Assembly: GCF_009650135.1 (NCBI RefSeq)
Contig: NZ_CP045871.1
Coordinates: 930,001 to 994,000, forward strand
Origin: Litorivicinus lipolyticus
GTDB lineage: Bacteria; Pseudomonadota; Gammaproteobacteria; Pseudomonadales; Litorivicinaceae
Direction of reading: 5' to 3'
DNA: 64,000 nucleotides
Positions 1 through 7,527 of the stretch are shown here, in pieces. Both the position numbers and the translations under genes were made by a program. The notes beneath the pieces are model-generated. The model made no database searches and had not been told where the DNA came from. It saw only the letters and a program-made list of their open reading frames with translations. Numbering within the stretch: position 1 is the first letter of the stretch; the number at the start of each line of letters is the position of its first letter.

Positions 1-1
1 G

Positions 2-64
2 GGTATACTAGGCGGCGCAATGGTTGCGCCTGCGTCCACGTATGTCGACGAACGCTTTATCTAA
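2..64 (+). CDS. 3' end of an unidentified upstream gene (partial)
   Basis: The frame starting at base 2 stays open from the window edge to a TAA at 62-64 (20 codons, ending ASTYVDERFI). The stop is followed 9 bp later by the next gene, which has an AAGGA ribosome site just after this stop, so the two probably share an operon. An internal perfect hairpin (7-bp arms 14-20 and 24-30) lies inside this tail. The product cannot be identified from 20 residues, and a chance open frame is possible. Confidence 0.4.
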   Translation, partial: GILGGAMVAPASTYVDERFI

Positions 65-73
65 GGATCCCCG

Positions 74-949
74 ATGCCCTCGTTTCACACCCTCGTGCCC
101 TGGTTGTTTTTGGGCTTTTGGAGTGCTGGCTATGCCGTAGCCAAGGTCGGGTTGGAATACACGACCCCATTAAACCTACTGGCCTTTCGTTTTGCGGGCG
201 CGGTTGTTGCGCTGACGCCGCTGGTATTTATGTTGCGGTTGACTTGGCCGGCTTGGACGTCGGTCAAGGCGCTGATGGGAACCGGATTGTTTTTACAGGT
301 CGGCCATTTCGGCAGTGTCTATATCGGTCTTAAGTTGGGCGCCAGTGCCGGTATCATGGCGTTGTTTGCGGCGTCCCAGCCGGTCTTGATTATTTTGGCC
401 GGTGCATTGTTTCGCCGCGAAATGCCCTCGTTTAAGTTATGGCTAGGGCTGGCCATGGGGTTGGCCGGTGCCGGCTGGGTCATCGGCATCCAAATGGACG
501 GTCAAACCGGGTACCTGCTGGGCGCCTTGATGGGTTTTTTGGCCGTTGTCGGGTTATCGATCGGCCAGGTCATAGAAAAGCAGCGCAAGCTGAACGTTCA
601 TCCGATCATGGGGACTTGGATCCAGTACCTATTTGCAGCCGCAGTCAGCGTACCGGTGGCGTTCGCCATCGAGGGCTTTCACTGGTCGACACAGCCTGCG
701 TTTATCGTGGCGCTGGGGTATCTGGTGGTGGGTAATTCGGTGATCGGCATCATGTTGATGTTCAGCATGGTGCGCCGGGGCAGTCTGGCGCAGGTGTCGG
801 CCATCATGTTTTTAGTGCCGGCGGTCGGCGCGCTATTGGCGTGGCCAATTGCAGGGGAAGTGGTGCCTTGGGTCGCGGTCCCAGGCATGGCCTTGGCCAT
901 GCTCGGGGCGCTATGGACGCGTCGGGTTACAGCGCAGCCGCAGGCTTAA
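74..949 (+). CDS. EamA/DMT-family permease
   Basis: A 291-residue, very hydrophobic protein with about ten predicted membrane segments arranged as two tandem EamA repeats, the normal size and layout of drug/metabolite-transporter permeases in the inner membrane. The N-terminal repeat begins with a PWLFLGFWSAGYAVAK-type segment and a conserved GLEYTTPLN region; the second repeat starts near residue 150. An AAGGA ribosome site sits 7 bp before the ATG. Substrate cannot be inferred; members export amino acids, nucleotides or metabolites. Its 3' end overlaps by 23 bp a small convergent gene on the other strand. Confidence 0.85.
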   Translation: MPSFHTLVPWLFLGFWSAGYAVAKVGLEYTTPLNLLAFRFAGAVVALTPLVFMLRLTWPAWTSVKALMGTGLFLQVGHFGSVYIGLKLGASAGIMALFAASQPVLIILAGALFRREMPSFKLWLGLAMGLAGAGWVIGIQMDGQTGYLLGALMGFLAVVGLSIGQVIEKQRKLNVHPIMGTWIQYLFAAAVSVPVAFAIEGFHWSTQPAFIVALGYLVVGNSVIGIMLMFSMVRRGSLAQVSAIMFLVPAVGALLAWPIAGEVVPWVAVPGMALAMLGALWTRRVTAQPQA

Positions 950-1088
950 CGCCAGTCGCCGTGATGGCGCGTTTCTTTGTCAGTGTCTTCACTGCAAATT
1001 TAACCGCACGGATGATCGCTGCAGTGGCGTACTCTGCACGTAGACGGCGAGCAGCTAAGTGAATTTCATCGTGGTTGTGGTAGTTCAT
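927..1088 (-). CDS. Small basic protein, 53 aa, unknown function
   Basis: Starts at the ATG at 1088 (MNYHNHDEIHLAARRLRAEY), with a good GGAG ribosome site 8 bp upstream. The protein is rich in Arg, Lys and Ala with a central amphipathic stretch (AAIIRAVKFAVKTL). It resembles the short, arginine-rich RSP_7527/DUF1127-like proteins that often act in stress responses with RNA, but this is a resemblance by eye, not an identification. A sigma70-like promoter and an 18-bp dyad lie just upstream. The reading frame could be extended to 1154, but that start lacks a ribosome site and would absorb the promoter. The 3' end overlaps the EamA gene. Confidence 0.55.
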   Translation of the reverse strand: MNYHNHDEIHLAARRLRAEYATAAIIRAVKFAVKTLTKKRAITATGVKPAAAL

Positions 1089-1132
1089 AGTCTGTGCTCC
1101 AAGCGGGGTGTGAGTCGCTGTTTGTGGGGCAC

Positions 1133-1163
1133 AGAATAGGGCGGTCTTAGCCAAAGGTCTAAG
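1133..1163 (-). promoter_or_regulatory. Promoter with overlapping dyad for the 53-aa gene
   Basis: On the minus strand a TTAGAC -35 (1162-1157) and TATTCT -10 (1138-1133) are separated by 18 bp, placing the likely transcript start about 38 nt before the ATG at 1088. A dyad CTTAG-N8-CTAAG (1146-1163), with CC/GG also pairing inside, covers the -35 box, a typical place for a repressor site. The boxes are imperfect, so this is a prediction. Confidence 0.4.
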
Positions 1164-1181
1164 TATCTAAATTCGCCCATA

Positions 1182-1198
1182 GGTTAGAAAAACTAACC
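1182..1198. repeat. Perfect inverted repeat GGTTAG-N5-CTAACC
   Basis: Six-base perfect arms (1182-1187 and 1193-1198) with an all-A loop on the plus strand. It sits 27 bp beyond the stop of the dienelactone-hydrolase-like gene and about 20 bp upstream of the promoter of the small gene. It could be a weak transcription terminator or an operator; there is no strong U-tract. Confidence 0.35.
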
Positions 1199-1224
1199 CA
1201 TGAGCGTCCCGGCCCTTGACCGCC

Positions 1225-2040
1225 TTAGTTTTTAATATGCTGCGCCAAAAACGTCAGGCTGCGGCTCCAAGCCAAGGCCGCGTCGTCCTCGTCGTAGCGG
1301 CTGCCGGTTGGATTGGCAAAGGCGTGGTCGGCGGTGTACCAATGCGCCTCCAACAGATCGGCCTTGCCCGCGCCACTTAGTTTGGCTTGGAAGGCGCCAA
1401 TCATGTCTTCGTTAATACTGCGATCCAGCGTGCCAAAGTGGCCCAGTAACGGGGTTGAAAGGTTGCTCAGCTGGTTGGGCTGGGCGTCCATACGGCCGTA
1501 ATAAATAACACTGGCGTCCGGGTTGTGATTCAAACCCGCTTGCAGACTCCAGCCGCCACCAAAACACCAGCCCAAGGTGGCGACCTTGCCGTTGCCCTGT
1601 TCGCGCGCCCATTTCACCCAAGCCGCCAAGGTTTGGTTGGCCTGGGTTTCCTCGACCGCACGAACCAGTGCCATTGCCTCGTCTCGGTTGCCGGCGACCC
1701 CGCCTTGATACAAATCCACCGCCAATGCCCGGTAACCTTGCTCGGCCAGTTCATTGGCCATCGCCTTGATCTGGTCGTTCAGACCCCACCACTCGTGAAT
1801 CAGCAGCACCGTTGGTGCGTTGTCCGGCTCTTTGGGCAGCGCCAGGTGGCCGCTGACGGTGCCGCCCGCCGACTCGATGGTCACGGTTGAGCCTTTGTGG
1901 GCGGCGGCCTGGGCCAGTAGCGGATCCGCCAACACGTAAGCGATTGGCAGCGCGGCAACGCCTTTGATGAATTGGCGGCGCTTGTGTTCAGGGGTTTTGG
2001 GTCCCTGAGGTTGGGTTGAACACGGGCTAATTTCACACAC
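1225..2040 (-). CDS. Dienelactone hydrolase family protein, Tat-exported
   Basis: An alpha/beta hydrolase of 271 residues. The nucleophile elbow GWCFGGGW supplies the catalytic Cys typical of dienelactone hydrolases; GTLDRS and ADHAF provide the Asp and His of the triad. The N-terminus carries a twin-arginine signal (KRRQFIKG followed by a hydrophobic stretch ending near LLAQAAA), so the enzyme is probably exported folded to the periplasm. The start is the GTG at 2040, chosen because AAAGGAG lies 8 bp upstream; a longer frame to 2292 runs through the neighbouring gene and is not credible. The physiological ester or lactone substrate is unknown. Confidence 0.82.
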   Translation of the reverse strand: MCEISPCSTQPQGPKTPEHKRRQFIKGVAALPIAYVLADPLLAQAAAHKGSTVTIESAGGTVSGHLALPKEPDNAPTVLLIHEWWGLNDQIKAMANELAEQGYRALAVDLYQGGVAGNRDEAMALVRAVEETQANQTLAAWVKWAREQGNGKVATLGWCFGGGWSLQAGLNHNPDASVIYYGRMDAQPNQLSNLSTPLLGHFGTLDRSINEDMIGAFQAKLSGAGKADLLEAHWYTADHAFANPTGSRYDEDDAALAWSRSLTFLAQHIKN

Positions 2041-2114
2041 AGTGGACACTCCTTTTATTGCGTTCCATGGCGGTAATAAGGGCGCGCCGGCTAATTCCAA
2101 CTGGACCTGCCGGA

Positions 2115-3335
2115 CTAGGGCGCCACCTCGGCGTCGCCGGCCAAAATAGTGACCGAGCCTGGGCGCTGGGGCACGTAGTCCGTGTGCGCATAAGGGGTCA
2201 CTTTGGCGGTTAAAATTCGGGTCGCGATGACCGCCGCCAACACCAGGTGAATCACCGCAATAAAGCCAAACAGGCCGCTCGGCCCCATCCACTGCTTGAA
2301 CGGCAGCGCCAGCAGCGGACCCAATACCGCTCCGGTCCCAAACACCAGCAACATGATGCCAGCAGTTTCTAAAAATTTACCGGGCCCGATCTGTTCGTTC
2401 GCCAACGCGATCGACACGCCGTACAGCGTGTACAGCGTGGCGCCGACGCCGCCGGCCAGTGCGATTTGAACCCAGGCGGGGGCTGTCGACCCGACAATGA
2501 ATAAGCCAGAGGTTAGGGCGCTCGCCACGCTAATGGCGCCCAGCACCCGGCGCCGGTCTTTGCGATCCGATAGACGTCCGATCGGTATTTGAAATAGCGC
2601 GCCACACACCAATGCGACCGTCATAAACAGTGCGGTCTCGGCCAAACTGAGGCCGACTTCCTGGGCGTACACGGGTGCCAGGGTGCCAAACGCGGACGAC
2701 CCCAAACCGATCACAAATACCGCGCAGGCACCGACCGGGGTCAGCTTGAGCAACGACCAGGCGCCGGTTTTGGGGCCGTTTACGGGCTGGGGCTGCGAGC
2801 TGCGCGTGAGTGCTGTCGGTATCAGTGCCGCTGCAAACAGCATACCGGCCAGCATAAAAGGGCTGGGTGTGATCGGATCGAACTGGGTCAGCAGCAATTG
2901 CCCCAGCGTTAATCCAGAAAAGTTAGCGGCCGCGTAGTAGCCAAACAAGGTGCCGCGGTTTTCCGGGCTGGCGCGTTCGTTGAGCCAGCTTTCGGCGACC
3001 GTGGCGGCCGCCGCAAAGGCAAAGCCGGTTAACGAGCGCAGCGCGATCCAGGCATATTCGGACACCCACAGTCCGACCCATCCGACCGCAAAAGCGGCGA
3101 TCGCGGCAACTACGGTATAGGCCCGGGCATGCCCAACACGGCCGATCATGCGCGGCGCAATTAAGCACCCGAGCATAAAACCGATCGCGTAGGTCGAGCC
3201 CATCAAACTGATTGAACTGATGTCGAAGCCTTCGTTTTGCGCGCGTATCGGCATCAGCAGCGATTGCAGACCGCCGGCAATATGAAGGATGGCGCCACTG
3301 ATCAGCAGCGATTTAACAGAACGGCCTTTGCTCAC
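2115..3335 (-). CDS. MFS transporter
   Basis: A 406-residue protein with about twelve predicted membrane helices and the MFS loop between helices 2 and 3 (GCLIAPRMIGRVGHAR) plus a second copy in the C-terminal half (PIGRLSDRKDRRR). The start at GTG 3335 follows a GGAA ribosome site and removes an unlikely hydrophilic 16-residue extension. Most similar in layout to the small YcaD/UMF-type MFS permeases; substrate unknown. It is transcribed divergently from murI across a 116-bp gap. Confidence 0.85.
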   Translation of the reverse strand: MSKGRSVKSLLISGAILHIAGGLQSLLMPIRAQNEGFDISSISLMGSTYAIGFMLGCLIAPRMIGRVGHARAYTVVAAIAAFAVGWVGLWVSEYAWIALRSLTGFAFAAAATVAESWLNERASPENRGTLFGYYAAANFSGLTLGQLLLTQFDPITPSPFMLAGMLFAAALIPTALTRSSQPQPVNGPKTGAWSLLKLTPVGACAVFVIGLGSSAFGTLAPVYAQEVGLSLAETALFMTVALVCGALFQIPIGRLSDRKDRRRVLGAISVASALTSGLFIVGSTAPAWVQIALAGGVGATLYTLYGVSIALANEQIGPGKFLETAGIMLLVFGTGAVLGPLLALPFKQWMGPSGLFGFIAVIHLVLAAVIATRILTAKVTPYAHTDYVPQRPGSVTILAGDAEVAP

Positions 3336-3415
3336 GGGATTCCAATCATGATGACCTGCGTAGAGGCGCAGTCTGGCACACATTTACGCGTTCTCAAGTC
3401 GGTAGCGGTGAACTC

Positions 3416-3424
3416 TGGTATAAA
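3416..3424 (+). promoter_or_regulatory. Extended -10 promoter for murI
   Basis: The sequence TGGTATAAA (TG at 3416-3417, -10 hexamer 3419-3424) is a good extended -10 element; no matching -35 is seen, as is common for this promoter class. Transcription would start near 3431, giving a leader of about 20 nt before the murI ATG. Confidence 0.5.
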
Positions 3425-3451
3425 TCAACGGATTTACGATGGGGACTTTGA

Positions 3452-4273
3452 ATGGCGGTTGGCGTGTTCGATAGCGGGTTGGGTGGGTTGACGGTGTGGT
3501 CTGCGCTGCGCGCCCGGTTGCCGGCGACCTCGTTTACCTACTTGGGTGACAATGCCAATGCGCCGTATGGCGTGCGCGATGCCGACGATATTTACCGTCT
3601 GACGCGCGACGGCGTTGAGCGGTTGTGGCAGTCGTGTGACCTGGTAATCTTGGCCTGCAACACCGCCTCGGCGGTGGCGCTGAGGCGCATACAAGAATCA
3701 GACCTGCCAGCGGGCAAGCGCGTGTTGGGGGTTTTTGTGCCGATGATTGAAGTGCTGTCCGAACGCCAGTGGGGTGACAGCTCAGCCCCTCGGATGCTGA
3801 CCGCAAAACGGGTGGGCCTGTTTGCGACCCCGGCGACGGTTGCCAGCCGTGCCTTCCAGCGTGAGTTGGCGTTGCGTGCATTGGGGGTCGACGTTGAGTC
3901 CCAGGCTTGTGTTGGGGTGGTCGAGGCGATTGAGTCGGGTGACATGGCCCGCGCCCGGTCGTTGGTTTTTGACCACGTGGCGGCTTTGATGAAAAAAATG
4001 CCAACGATTGATGCGGCGGTATTGGGGTGCACTCACTACCCCTGGGTCGAGGCGGCGTTCGCCGATGCCTTGGGGCCGGGTGTGCCGGTTTACAGTCAGC
4101 CCACCGTGGTAGCGGACAGTTTGGCCGACTATTTAATGCGCCATCCCGAATTTGACGACACGGCGGGCAATCAGCGCCTGCTTACCACAGGTGATGCGCG
4201 CGCGGTGTCGGCGCAAGCTACGGCATTTTTAGGGCATCCGGTGGTGTTTGAAACCGTGCATGGCGACCGATGA
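3452..4273 (+). CDS. murI: Glutamate racemase
   Basis: Converts L-glutamate to D-glutamate for peptidoglycan in the cytoplasm. The 273-residue protein shows the family motifs in order: [12 protein letters not shown] at the N-terminus, [11 protein letters not shown], the first catalytic cysteine in LACNTASA near residue 70, and the second in LGCTHYPW near residue 190. Length is normal. The ATG at 3452 puts the conserved phosphate-binding GVFDSGLGG at residues 4-12. The next plus-strand gene begins 111 bp downstream, so it may not be cotranscribed. Confidence 0.95.
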   Translation: MAVGVFDSGLGGLTVWSALRARLPATSFTYLGDNANAPYGVRDADDIYRLTRDGVERLWQSCDLVILACNTASAVALRRIQESDLPAGKRVLGVFVPMIEVLSERQWGDSSAPRMLTAKRVGLFATPATVASRAFQRELALRALGVDVESQACVGVVEAIESGDMARARSLVFDHVAALMKKMPTIDAAVLGCTHYPWVEAAFADALGPGVPVYSQPTVVADSLADYLMRHPEFDDTAGNQRLLTTGDARAVSAQATAFLGHPVVFETVHGDR

Positions 4274-4384
4274 TTTAGGTGTCAGTGTGAATCTTTTAGT
4301 CGGCGCTCTGGTTAGATGACCTTCGCGGCTAGATTCACGTGTATGCTTACGTAACCAAGCCTTGATAAGGGTAGCGCGAGACAG

Positions 4385-4771
4385 GTGACGACAATAACAA
4401 AAGATGTCCTTTACATCGACGGTAGCATTGCAGACCTGACCTACTTCGTGCGTGTTTGCCGGTCGGAACCGACCATCCATGTCACCACCACCGAAAGCAT
4501 CGTCAAGGGCATCCAGCTGATCGGCAAGGTCCATTTTGATCTGGTGTTGATCGATCTGAAAACGCCGGGGATGGACGGCTTGGCCCTGGCCAAATTGATT
4601 TTGGACGAGTACCCGCAACTGCACGGTCGTCTGGCCATCGTGACCGGCACCAGTCCAAACCCAGCCAAGATTAATTCCATTCAGTCGGATGGCTTGGCCA
4701 TCCTGTTCAAGCCCTTGACCACTCAGGTCGTTAAACGCGCGCTTCTGCCGGCGTCTACCACCTCTAATTAA
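4385..4771 (+). CDS. Orphan single-domain response-regulator receiver protein
   Basis: A 128-residue CheY-like receiver with no output domain. The phosphoacceptor Asp lies in LVLIDLKTPGMDGL (about residue 58), the Thr/Ser switch in AIVTGTS and the conserved Lys in LFKPL near the C-terminus. The first acidic pair is reduced: the usual DD following the first strand is LYIDGS, with one Asp. Start is GTG 4385; the ribosome site is weak. No histidine kinase is adjacent, so the partner is unknown. An inverted repeat GTGAATCT/AGATTCAC (4287-4294 and 4331-4338) lies between murI and this gene. Confidence 0.75.
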   Translation: MTTITKDVLYIDGSIADLTYFVRVCRSEPTIHVTTTESIVKGIQLIGKVHFDLVLIDLKTPGMDGLALAKLILDEYPQLHGRLAIVTGTSPNPAKINSIQSDGLAILFKPLTTQVVKRALLPASTTSN

Positions 4772-4810
4772 ATCGCCGAGGCCGGCGGCTGACCTGAGTA
4801 AACCGAATCG

Positions 4811-5419
4811 TCAGTTCGATTGCGCGCGGTCATAGGCGGCAACGATGACCGCGGCCCGGCTACGGACCTCGTCTGTCGTAAACCCCGCTTTATAGAGTCC
4901 CGAGCCGATGCCAAAGCCCGTGACGCCGACGGCGAACCAGTCTGCAAAACTACTCGGCTCGGCTCCGCCGACGGCATAGGTTTTGGTACCGGCGGGCAGA
5001 ACCGCGTTTAACGCTGCCAAACCCTCCGGTTTTAGGCGCGATCCCGGAAATAATTTCAGCCCGTCCGCCCCGTGCCGTAACGCCATAAAACATTCCGTTG
5101 CGGTGAAAACGCCCGGGTAGGAGCGCATCCCTGCCGCTTTAGTGGCCGCTATAACGTCTGGGTTAGTGTCGGGCGAGACGATTAATGTGCCGCCGACTGC
5201 CGCGACCTCGTTAACCGTTTGCGGCGACAGTACCGTGCCGGCCCCGACGGATGCCTGCGAACCCAGCGTGGCGACCAATGCTTCAATGCTGTCCAGGGCG
5301 CGCGGTGAATTCATTGGAATTTCGATGGTGTGGATGCCGGCATCAACCAAGGCTTGACCGATCGCCACCACCTCGTCTGTCTTGATGCCGCGCAGTATGG
5401 CAATGATTTCTCTAGTCAC
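4811..5419 (-). CDS. dgoA: 2-dehydro-3-deoxy-6-phosphogalactonate aldolase
   Basis: Class I aldolase that splits KDPGal to pyruvate and glyceraldehyde-3-phosphate. The 202-residue length matches DgoA (about 205). Visible motifs: ILRGI at the N-terminus, the active-site Glu in IEIPMNSP, VGAGTVLS, SPDTNP, and the Schiff-base Lys in GLKLFPGS. The start is the GTG at 5419, 8 bp inside the 3' end of dgoK (GTGACTAG) with AAGGA 8 bp upstream, pointing to translational coupling. KDPG aldolase (Eda) is the close alternative; the adjacent KDGal kinase favours DgoA. Confidence 0.88.
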   Translation of the reverse strand: MTREIIAILRGIKTDEVVAIGQALVDAGIHTIEIPMNSPRALDSIEALVATLGSQASVGAGTVLSPQTVNEVAAVGGTLIVSPDTNPDVIAATKAAGMRSYPGVFTATECFMALRHGADGLKLFPGSRLKPEGLAALNAVLPAGTKTYAVGGAEPSSFADWFAVGVTGFGIGSGLYKAGFTTDEVRSRAAVIVAAYDRAQSN

Positions 5420-6320
5420 CGGTTGTGTCCTTGTTGACGGTGTAAGCCGACACCAGTCCGGCAATGGTCATCGATTCGCCGGTCATGGTGTGTGAGCGGG
5501 CGTCACAGCTGGCGAAGGCGATTGCGTACAGCGCGCACAAGTCGGGTTCGCCGATCAAGGTCACGCATTGATCGCGCCAGTAGGGGCGCGTTGCCGCGAG
5601 TTCTTGACCGATCAATAGGCCGGACAGGCGCGCTCTAGCTTGGGCCGCTGTTTGTGTTCCAACGAGCGTTTCCGCGCGGATCGAAAATAATCGCCGAGCC
5701 ACCGCGTCAGGTTGAGCTAGCGTTTCGCGGACCCCGTCCAAAAAAGCGTTGTCGTCCCATTCGGTGCTGCTCATCGAGTGCGACAGCACGGATTGACTGG
5801 ACAGCAAGGCGAATTGCTCGCCGGTCATGCAGGTTTCAAAATCGACAATTGACTGGTTTTGAATCGTGACCCACTTAGTGTGGGTGCCTGGCATGCACAC
5901 CGTGCCTAAAAAGTCGGGGTGGCTGTGCAATAGGCCCGCAATCTGGGTTTCTTCGCCGCGCATAACGTTCGCAGGGTGCTGTTGTTTTACGCCGGGCAAT
6001 ATTCGAACGTCGCGATTGACGCCGGGTACCCGGACCGCATCGACGCCGAGCTGGTGCAGATGCGCGGGTGCCGAGCAGTAGGGCGCTTCGTGCCATCCCT
6101 GGGCAGCCCCGGCCATGCCGCAAATGATGACTGGCACACTGGCGTCGACACCGAGGTCGTCAAGGCTGTTGTTCAGCACTGACGCGTAGTCGTCCTTTTT
6201 GAGCTGAGCCATGCCGTAGGGTCCGCGCGAGGCAGCCAGGATGTGGCCGTGGTCGGTCAAGGCCCAGAGCCTAAAGCTGGACGTGCCCCAGTCGACGCCG
6301 ACAAAGGATGCGGGTGTCAT
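5412..6320 (-). CDS. dgoK: 2-dehydro-3-deoxygalactonokinase
   Basis: Phosphorylates 2-keto-3-deoxy-D-galactonate at C6 with ATP. The 302-residue protein has the DgoK signatures: FVGVDWGTSSFR at the N-terminus, ILPGVKQ, NVMRGEETQIAG, and MPGTHTKWV, then FETCMTGEQFALL. Length is as expected (E. coli about 292). The ATG at 6320 shares one base with the upstream gene's TGA; a TTG one codon earlier is also possible. It lies between the dehydratase and dgoA in a coupled operon. Confidence 0.9.
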   Translation of the reverse strand: MTPASFVGVDWGTSSFRLWALTDHGHILAASRGPYGMAQLKKDDYASVLNNSLDDLGVDASVPVIICGMAGAAQGWHEAPYCSAPAHLHQLGVDAVRVPGVNRDVRILPGVKQQHPANVMRGEETQIAGLLHSHPDFLGTVCMPGTHTKWVTIQNQSIVDFETCMTGEQFALLSSQSVLSHSMSSTEWDDNAFLDGVRETLAQPDAVARRLFSIRAETLVGTQTAAQARARLSGLLIGQELAATRPYWRDQCVTLIGEPDLCALYAIAFASCDARSHTMTGESMTIAGLVSAYTVNKDTTGD

Positions 6321-7492
6321 CAAACGTCGCCGATACTGTAGTGGCGAATGAAATCACGGTCGGGCGTGACCCCTAATCCAGGCCCATCGGGGATCGAGAC
6401 CAGTCCGTCATGGCGCGCGACCTGGCCTTGTATATCCAGTGGTTCCGTCAGCAGGTTGTCGCGGAATTTATTGTCCGTGGTGTCGAATTCTAGCATCGGC
6501 TCCCACGGGAACAATCCGCCGGGCAAGGGTGGCATCGCGGCGAGCAAGTGCAGGTTGGTGGCGACCGCAATCGCGCTGCCCCAGACATGGTTTACGACCG
6601 GGGTGAAATGCGCATGACATAGCGCCAAAACGCGCAAATACTCCGAGATACCCCCCAGCGCACAGACTTCCGGTTGGGCAATGTCCAGTCCACGGGACTC
6701 GAGCAGGGCGCGCCACCCCCAGCGGTTAAACTCGATCTCGCCGCCGGAGATATTGATGTTTAAGCCTCGGCGCAGTTCGCGATAGCCCTCGTAGTCCTCT
6801 GGTGCGATTGGCTCCTCGAACCAGTAGGGATCAAACTCTTCGATCGCCCGGCCAACATAGAACGCATCGTGGGTGGTGTAGGCGTGGTTGGCATCAACCA
6901 TAATCCGATAGTCATCACCGACCCCTTTGCGCACGGCCTCGACCAATCGGACATCGTCTTTCGGCCCCAACCCAACCTTCATTTTAGTCGCTTTGAACCC
7001 CATCGCTTTGATCGCGGCGGCTTCGTCCTGGAACCGGGCGACAAGGCTGTCGGTGCTTTCAGGGCGCAACATCATGCCGTACCCGTAGGCTTCCACTTTG
7101 GCACGATGTTTACCGCCGATTAACTGGTAAAGGGGCAGTCCCGCGACCTTGCCGGCGATATCCCACAGCGCAATGTCAACGCCGGACAGTGACTGCATTG
7201 GCATGCCTTTTTGGCCGTGATCACGCATCAGGTTGTAGACTTTGTGCCAAATCACATCGCGATCCATAGGGTCCATGCCGAGCACCATCGGCTGTATGAC
7301 CTTTTCAACGATGGCCTTGTTGCCTAATGCGATTGAGCCGGCGCCGAAACATTCGCCCCAGCCGGTGATGCCTTCGTCGGTTTCGACTTCGACCAAGTGT
7401 GCGGTTCGTTGCTCGTAGTACTGCTGTGAGTAGCCCAGTATTTCCGGCAAGTCGTAGCCCAATATGTGGCTTGTTATTTTTGTAATTTTCAT
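6320..7492 (-). CDS. Enolase-superfamily sugar-acid dehydratase/cycloisomerase (Gci-like)
   Basis: A mandelate racemase/muconate lactonizing enzyme family protein of 390 residues. It has the lysine pair in TKMKVG, metal ligands in VDANHAYT (Asp), FEEPIAPE (Glu) and SGGEIEF (Glu), and a catalytic His in HVWGSA. The DANH motif, HVWG, and the ending IPDGPGLGV recall D-galactarolactone cycloisomerase rather than E. coli DgoD, which has a DFHGR-type active site. In the usual QPD segment this protein has QPE. With KDGal kinase and KDPGal aldolase downstream, the product is expected to be 2-keto-3-deoxy-D-galactonate, so the substrate may be galactonate, its lactone or an anhydro-sugar acid. Exact specificity is not decidable here. 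Confidence 0.72.
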   Translation of the reverse strand: MKITKITSHILGYDLPEILGYSQQYYEQRTAHLVEVETDEGITGWGECFGAGSIALGNKAIVEKVIQPMVLGMDPMDRDVIWHKVYNLMRDHGQKGMPMQSLSGVDIALWDIAGKVAGLPLYQLIGGKHRAKVEAYGYGMMLRPESTDSLVARFQDEAAAIKAMGFKATKMKVGLGPKDDVRLVEAVRKGVGDDYRIMVDANHAYTTHDAFYVGRAIEEFDPYWFEEPIAPEDYEGYRELRRGLNINISGGEIEFNRWGWRALLESRGLDIAQPEVCALGGISEYLRVLALCHAHFTPVVNHVWGSAIAVATNLHLLAAMPPLPGGLFPWEPMLEFDTTDNKFRDNLLTEPLDIQGQVARHDGLVSIPDGPGLGVTPDRDFIRHYSIGDV

Positions 7493-7527
7493 CGTGTCTG
7501 GTCCCCTCGCCAGGGTGGTTGGATCAC

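Noticed and set aside
2041-2292. N-terminal extension of the dienelactone hydrolase into the MFS gene
   Set aside because: It would overlap the MFS coding sequence by 178 bp and hide the twin-arginine signal; GTG 2040 has a strong ribosome site.
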